Shown one piece after another: positions 57,730 to 64,000 of a stretch of 64,000 nt of DNA. Numbering within the stretch: the first letter of the stretch is position 1; each line of letters starts with the position of its first letter. Both the position numbers and the translations under genes were made by a program. Under the pieces are notes generated by a model that saw only the letters and a program-made list of their open reading frames with translations, ran no database searches and was not told where the DNA came from. Source of the stretch: Campanula takesimana (taxonomy: Eukaryota; Streptophyta; Magnoliopsida; Asterales; Campanulaceae); assembly GCA_026119855.1 (NCBI GenBank), contig JAOWBW010000599.1, forward strand, positions 979,641-1,043,640, in the 5' to 3' direction.

Positions 57730-58394
57730 TATTAGAATTGGGTCCTCATCCCCTTAAAAGGCCTTGTTAAGGGGTGAGATTAGCCGATCTATATAGCTTA
57801 TCAATTTTACTCTCCAAGTTAATGTGGGATATATGAGGCTTCAACACGCCCCCTCACGTGTAGGCCGATTCTATGGGCTCTACACGTGGATCATCATTAC
57901 GCCGGCATTATTATCAACTCAAACCCAATACGGGCACCCAACACGGGTTAACTCAAGCCCATCATCAACTTGGGCCGGCTCTGATACCATATTAGAATTG
58001 AGTCCTCGTCCCCTTAAAAGGTCAGGGGTTCTGTTGGAGCATTTATCCACATCGGGAATTAACTAGTCAAAGCCTAACTATATAAAGATCCAGGCCACTC
58101 CTCCATAGCCAATTGGTTTTGGGATGGAACCTCAGACTTTATCATGGTATCAGAGCTGGCCCTTTACATGTGCGAGCCCAATAAAAGTTCGGCCCACGAT
58201 GATCTAGCCCCACGTCACCCAATTATATGTCCACACGTAAGCCTAAAGTTCGGCTACGCGTGAGGGGGCGTGTTGGAGCATTTATCCCACATCGGAAATT
58301 AACTAGCCAAAGCTTGACTATATAAAGATCCAGGGCTACTCCTCCCATATTAGAATTAGATGAGTTGGTTACTTAACATGGTATCAGATCTCTA
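57730..58394. mobile_element. cluster of TRIM-type mini-LTR elements (copy 2)
   Basis: Counterpart of 35190-35855 with two small differences. The third TRIM is again interrupted by the SIRE element at 58395. Confidence 0.7.
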
Positions 58395-59117
58395 TGAAAG
58401 AGTATAAAATACTCATTTACTTATTTTTGTGTATCTTTGTGATTCTGATAATAATTATTGTATATAATTAGTTTAGTGTTATTTTAGGAATTAGTTGTAA
58501 TTATTTAGGAATAGTTTAATTTGGGTTATTTATTATTTTTATGATTTATTTGACTAACCTACTAATGTTTATCTTTGGTGGTTAGTGTTTTGTATTTTAG
58601 GTAAAGATGGACTCTCTTCTTGGAAGGTGGTTGGATGAGTATTGATCAAGAATATCTTCACCTCAAAGAAGACCATTATGCCGCATCTATAAATGAGGCG
58701 ATTCCATTCAGTTCACAAACACGTTTTTTGTGATTCTTAGAGAGAATTTCGTTTTTGTGAGAGTGTCTTTGTGTTCTTGAAGTTCTTGTTCATCAAGACT
58801 TCAAGGTATTTGAGTGTTTTAATTTATTCTATAGATCTAGAATAGTTTGATCTTTTTGTTGTTTTTGTTTCTTTCATAATCTTGTATTCTGCAAGATATT
58901 TATTAATGAAAGTTTTTCCAGCAAGTAATTTCTTGCTGATTCTGTGTTTTTGAGATTCTGTCCGTTGACAGTTGACAAGACAGTTGACTTGACACTTGTG
59001 AGCACAACTGTACTCTCAAGTGGCTGTTTTCCAGAACAGTCCTAGCTGCTTATTTCTTACAATTGGCACCAGACCCTGGTCTTGACATACTGAGATCGAT
59101 CTTTGAAAGTAGCCATT

Positions 59118-60350
59118 ATGGACTGTACTCATACTCGTAATAAGCCGCCTACACTAGATGGTTCAAACTATACCATTTGGAAGGCAAAGATGATCATGTA
59201 CATTAAAAACATTGATCATCGTGCTTGGGTCAGTATTCCTGTGGGATATACATCCCCTACTATGGAATTAGTTGATCCAAAAGCAAAAGCTTCTGCATCT
59301 GAAGAAGAGAAAAAGGAAAGATTTTTTGTTACAAAACCCGAGCAAGAATGGAATGTGGAAGAAATTGCCCTTGCAAATTACAATGCAAAGGCAATGGCTG
59401 CCATATCTGATCATGTTGATCACAATCTATATCAGTTATTCTCTAACCATACAGTTGCCAAAACTGCTTGGGATATTTTACAACTTCATTGTGAAGGGTC
59501 TGATAGTGTCAAACAAACAAAATTAAGGAGATTGATGACAGAGTTTGAAAATTTAAGAATGGGAGAAAATGAAACTATTCAAGACTATTCTGCTAAACTC
59601 ATAGATATTTCAAATGAATCCTTTGCATTGGGAGAATCCATCTCTAATGCAAGGCTGGTAAGTAACGTTTTAAGAACTCTCCCAGAAAAATTTAACATCA
59701 AAATCTCTGTCATTGAAGAAACTTGTGATACTCGGACCGTGAGTCTTGAAAAGGTTCTAAGTATTCTAACTACGTTTGAATTGAACCTTGAAGTGCAACA
59801 AACTAGCAAAGTAAATTCAATTGCTCTTGCTAGTGCTCTTACTGTGTCCAAAGATCTTGTAGAATTATCAAAGGATATTGATGACTCAAACTTAGAGGAA
59901 GATGAATGTGACTCAATCACTCAAAAATTCAACAAAATGCTGAACAAAAAACGTCAACAAAGGTTTCCCAATAAGGTTACTGCTTCTTCCCCTAAGATTG
60001 AATCATTCAAGAAAGAAACAAGTAAGAACAAACTTTTTTCTGAAAACAAAAGATCTATTGAGTCCGTTCAGTGTAGAGCATGTTTAAGATTTGGACACTA
60101 TGCCAATGAGTGTGCTAACACACTCAAAAAGAGAGGGATGAGTTTTTCTGCAACCTTAAGTGATTCAGATGATGACGATCAGACAGCAAACCTGTCATTT
60201 TTACGATCATCACAATCCTCCCTTTCTGACAGTGAATCTGATAGTAAGGATATGCTGTCAACTGACAGCACAACTGACTACTCAGATGGTGCTAACATGT
60301 ATCCCTATTTTAACTCCACTTCTATAGGTGAAACTGAGCAATCAAATTAG
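59118..60350 (+). CDS. copia gag (UBN2-type) with CCHC knuckle (copy 2)
   Basis: Same as the copy 1 gag except for Ser to Pro and Thr to Ile near the C-terminus. Same TAG stop and same knuckle CRACLRFGHYANEC. Confidence 0.85.
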   Translation: MDCTHTRNKPPTLDGSNYTIWKAKMIMYIKNIDHRAWVSIPVGYTSPTMELVDPKAKASASEEEKKERFFVTKPEQEWNVEEIALANYNAKAMAAISDHVDHNLYQLFSNHTVAKTAWDILQLHCEGSDSVKQTKLRRLMTEFENLRMGENETIQDYSAKLIDISNESFALGESISNARLVSNVLRTLPEKFNIKISVIEETCDTRTVSLEKVLSILTTFELNLEVQQTSKVNSIALASALTVSKDLVELSKDIDDSNLEEDECDSITQKFNKMLNKKRQQRFPNKVTASSPKIESFKKETSKNKLFSENKRSIESVQCRACLRFGHYANECANTLKKRGMSFSATLSDSDDDDQTANLSFLRSSQSSLSDSESDSKDMLSTDSTTDYSDGANMYPYFNSTSIGETEQSN

Positions 60351-62255
60351 GAGGATGAAGATAGTGCAACCTATGAAGATCTACACAATACATATGTTGA
60401 GCTTCATGCATATTGGTCCAAAAGAATGGAACAACTTAAGATTTTTAGGCAGGTAAATGAAAACTCACCTCTGACAATCTGAAATTAAAGGCTGAAAATG
60501 AGAGATTTTCGAGTGAAAGTGATACTCAAAAGGACTCCATAACTAGGTTAGAAGTCATGCTTACCAAAAAAGACAATAAGTGTGAAAAGTATAAAAGTGA
60601 CCTTAAAAAAGAAACTAACACTCTCACAAAGCTTAACAATGGTAAGGCTAAGTTAGATGAAGTTCTGAAAATGGGGAATCAAGGAAAATCGGGATTAGGC
60701 TATGGAGATCCAATTTTTGTTAAGGAAGGTGAGGGCACTTCGAAAAACAATGAGAGATTTAATGTTAATCACGTGTCTCCTCACAAAAACAGAAGAAATA
60801 AAAAAAGAGATACGTGTGTCACCATTGTTTTGCCCCTGGACATATACGTCCATTTTGTTACAAGTTAAAACAGGAACTTGGCTTGGAGAAGAACAGCGGC
60901 CACCTGACATGACAGTTGTGGGCACAGTTGGAGACACAACTGCCCAGACAACAGCAGTCTGCTCTAAAAGCCACATGGGTAAGAAAGGACACTCTAAAGT
61001 GTCAAGTGGTATTTACCTCCTTCAAGAGAAGTGTGGAAGGAGCCTGGTACTTTGACAGTGGCTGCTCCCGCTACATGATTGGCTCTCTTGAGTATTTCAA
61101 AGACTATGAAGCCTTTAAAGGTGGAAAATTCAATTTTGGTGGAGGTTCTCAAGGTGAGGTAATTGGAAAAGGTACTTTGAATGTTAATGGTTTTCCTAAC
61201 CTGCATAATGTCTTGCATGTTGATGGTTAAAGGCAAACCTAATTAGCATAATCCAATTGTGTGATGATGATCTACATGTCAAGTTTGATAAGAAGATCTG
61301 TGAGGTCTTCGATGATTCAAACAGGTGTGTTTTGAAATGCGTAAGATCCTCTAATCATTGTTACAAGTTGGTTAAAAATCATTCATGTTTTAACTCATTT
61401 TCTGATAATGCTCCTGATCTTATTATCAATTGTGTTGAGGATTGTATTACAGGTTGCACTTGGGAGCCTGAACAGATTAATGATGAATCTGAACACAAGA
61501 GTACAAAAGAATCTGCAGATTTAACACTTGTGAGGTCAGTTGACAGACCAGATGAACAGTCAACTGCCATGACAGATGGTCAGACAGCAGCAGATTCCAG
61601 TTCAGATTCTGAAATCAATAAAGATCATGAAAGTAGAGGATCTGATGCTGCTGCAAGAATACTGGGGGATCATCTAACTTCCCAGGTCATTGGGGGAGTG
61701 GATAAAGGAATGAAAACAAGAGGAAAACAAATAAATTACCAGAAATTATCCGGTTTGGTATGCATGCAATCCGCGTACCATCAGGTAAGTTCTTGTTGTT
61801 TCGTTGCTAATTTTGAGCATGAGAATGAGTCAGAAACCTTAAAAGTTAATGATTTGATCAATGTCATGCAAGAGGAAGTGGTAAAATTTGAAAGGAAAGA
61901 TATTAGGTTCTTGGTTCGTAGGCCATCTAATGAATATATGGGAGTTGTTACTTGTTGTACTCAATTATTGAGGGTGGACCAAATAATCAAGGATTATGGT
62001 CTTAGAAGTGAAACATTGACTGTATTTTGTGATAGCTTAAGTCCCCAGAATATTGCCAAGAATTCGGTACAACATTTCCTAACAAAGCACATAGATATTA
62101 TGCATCATTTTATTAGATATTTCATTGATCAAAAAATCATTGCTCTAGAACATGTAAGCACAACGAATCAACTTGATGATATCTTTACCAAGGCTTTGGA
62201 TTTCAAGAGATTTTCTTCACTTAAGAAGTCTCTCGGACTGTGTGATACCAGTTGA
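60351..62255 (+). pseudogene. gag tail and deleted pol (copy 2)
   Basis: Counterpart of 37847-39753. One A is missing near 60460, which shifts the coiled-coil frame. One G is missing near 61226, which splits the pol frame into about 104 and 332 codons. RNase H remnant motifs (KHIDIMHHFIRYFIDQ) remain. Confidence 0.8.
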
Positions 62256-64000
62256 CTGCACAAGTGTGCAGACAACTGACTACATAACTGTATAATTGTA
62301 TATTACAATTCAAACTAATTTAAAAAAAAATTTATAGATTGCATTCATCCATGCACGATTGTCTCTTGTGATCACTTGGTTAACTAAGTTCCTTGACTCC
62401 GAGTTTTGACCCTTGAATGTGAGATCCTTCTTAACTTGTTAATAAAAATTATCTTGTTAATTCCTTCATGTTGTTTATCATGGAGTGGGCACTTAATCTA
62501 AGGTTACGGGAAAAATAAGCTGCCTCCAGTCTTTGAAGTTACTACTCATTTAAGCAAATTGCTGACGTGTATCCATACATAACTTGAGAATCAGGGTAAC
62601 ACTGTATTGAGAGAGTGAAAAGCACCTCCCCGTAACTGATTCATAAGTCATAAGCCTTCAATGGGAGTGTTCTAGAGGCTGCATGATTGAAGGAAATTCT
62701 CATTGACTTCATGTGAGTTGAAATCGAGTCATGGACTGAGTTGATCATACTATGTCACACCAAAATTGAGACAATCTTCACTTGTGTGTTTAGGCATAAT
62801 TTTTCTAACTTTTTTTCTCCCTTGGTATTAACATCATCAAATTGAATTGTTGTTCTTATGTGTTAAAGATTGATGCTTTTCATATGATTAACGATAATCT
62901 AATGGCGTGATGTTCAAGTTTCATTGTGCAGTTGGTGGAATTTATGGTACATTGTGGATAAATTGATTCAGTTGAATTTGGCAAGTTCTAATTCTGGGAT
63001 GGACAATTTATCACAAAACATGGAAAAATTTTGAATTTTAAATCAAAATCCTTGTTTGTTTTGGAATTCAAATGGGTACTTCAAAGTCACTCGGTTCTCC
63101 CTACTCCTTGGTCTACCCGAGCTCTTAGGAAGAATCGCTGTCCTCCCTTGATATTTCCTCCATGTCAAATCTGGTGTGAATTATGGTTTAGTTCATCTCT
63201 TCCTCATGTTCTATACCTCTCATCTCATCTTGTTCTATTCTGCAAATGCTCTTTCTCTCATCTCATCTTGTTCCTATTCTGCAATGCACTCTCTCTAACA
63301 TTTTTTGCAGATATATCCGAGAATTCAGGAGAAACACTGAGGACCTGTGACTCAAATGATTGTTTGCCGCTGCTCTGATCAAGCTCTGGCATTTTTTGTG
63401 TTAAGCATCCAGCTGGTGCTAAGCAACTTGTTCGTGCAACTGTACGAACAACTGGTCACCTAACTGGACAGTCAACTGGTAAGTCTACTACTGTTTAAGG
63501 GGTAAGTACATCTTCTGCAGAACTCTCTGGTCTATAAAGGTATTTTTTTTTTGTTGGGGAGATTCAAATTTAGGAGGAGTGGAAGATATTCACAATTTTC
63601 TTTCTTTGAGTTTGATGGTTTCTCTCAAAAAGGGGAGAATGTGGTCTTTATATTCAGGTGGAGAAAGATGTTTTCTAAAGATGTATTTAGGAGGAGTAGA
63701 ATCCAATGTACAAATTCAGGGGGAGAGATTATTGTTTTGGATGTTTTGATCAGAACCACAAAGATAGATGGAGATTGAAAGAGTATGAAATACTCATTTA
63801 CTTATTTTTGTATATCTTTGTGATTCTGATAAAAATTATTGTATATAATTAGTTTAGTATTATTTTAGGAATTAGTTGTAATTATTTAGGAATATTTAAT
63901 TGGGTTATTTATTATTTTTATGATTTATTTGACTAACCTACTAATGTTTATCTTTGGTAGTTAGTGTTTTGTATTTTAGGTAAAGATGGACTCTCTTCTT

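Larger units (their letters stand above)
46158..64000. repeat. large duplicated segment, copy 2
   Basis: Second copy in the same orientation, continuing past the window end. Compared with copy 1 it has a 3.2-kb insertion (47889-51090) and a 282-bp MITE (53800-54081). It lacks the 986-bp insertion of copy 1 and has a 35-bp deletion in the SIRE 5' LTR. Confidence 0.92.
58395..64000 (+). mobile_element. SIRE-like Ty1/copia element, internally deleted (copy 2)
   Basis: Counterpart of 35856-41953. The 5' LTR is 58395-59061, with a 35-bp deletion, and the 3' LTR starts at 63776 and is cut by the window end. It has the same internal deletions and stop codons as copy 1, so these predate the duplication. 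New damage: single-base deletions near 60460 and 61226. Confidence 0.88.

Overview
The window is plant nuclear DNA, almost certainly from a eudicot. The evidence is a spliced gibberellin-biosynthesis P450 gene with GT-AG introns, plant-type Ty3/gypsy (Tat/Ogre-like) and Ty1/copia (SIRE-like and Ale-like) retrotransposons, TRIM elements, Helitrons, hAT-, PIF- and MULE-type DNA elements, and many Stowaway-type MITEs beginning CTCCCTCCGT. I cannot name the species. All comparisons between copies were made by eye.

Layout. (1) 1-5953: Tat/Ogre-like gypsy fragment on the minus strand (leader, gag, protease, linker), all frames broken. (2) 5954-9508: two copia fragments, a minus-strand 5' LTR with PBS and gag start (5954-7335), and a plus-strand 3' end with a 1.41-kb LTR (7336-9508) inserted into a DUF4283-type ORF (9509-10005). 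(3) 10112-10376: a broken duplicate of exon 4 of the P450 gene described next. (4) 10.5-13.5 kb: tandem repeats and a 2.4-kb inverted-repeat element. (5) 13807-25041, minus strand: the only intact host gene, a CYP88A-type ent-kaurenoic acid oxidase (KAO) of seven exons and 489 codons, with an 8.9-kb first intron full of transposons. (6) 26114 to about 42 kb and 46158 to the window end: two tandem copies of a large segment. Each holds a gypsy leader with a coiled-coil ORF, several MITEs, TRIM elements and a deleted SIRE-like element. (7) 42.1-46.1 kb, between the copies: an Ale-type copia fragment and the gypsy LTR with a tRNA-type PBS.

How it fits together. KAO carries out the three-step oxidation of ent-kaurenoic acid to GA12 at the ER. 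All seven exons join in frame, and the K-helix, I-helix and heme motifs are present. Everything else is mobile DNA in various states of decay. The nesting order can be partly read: the SIRE element went into a TRIM, its LTRs diverged by about 3 percent, and the whole segment was then duplicated. After that, copy 2 gained a MITE at a precise empty site and a 3.2-kb gypsy piece, and a 986-bp insertion distinguishes copy 1. I found no CRISPR array, operon, tRNA/rRNA gene or clearly new enzymatic system. The most unusual items are the duplicated segment with an abrupt step in divergence, the SIRE derivative with two in-frame deletions, and the gypsy-related elements that share a leader but carry a different ORF.
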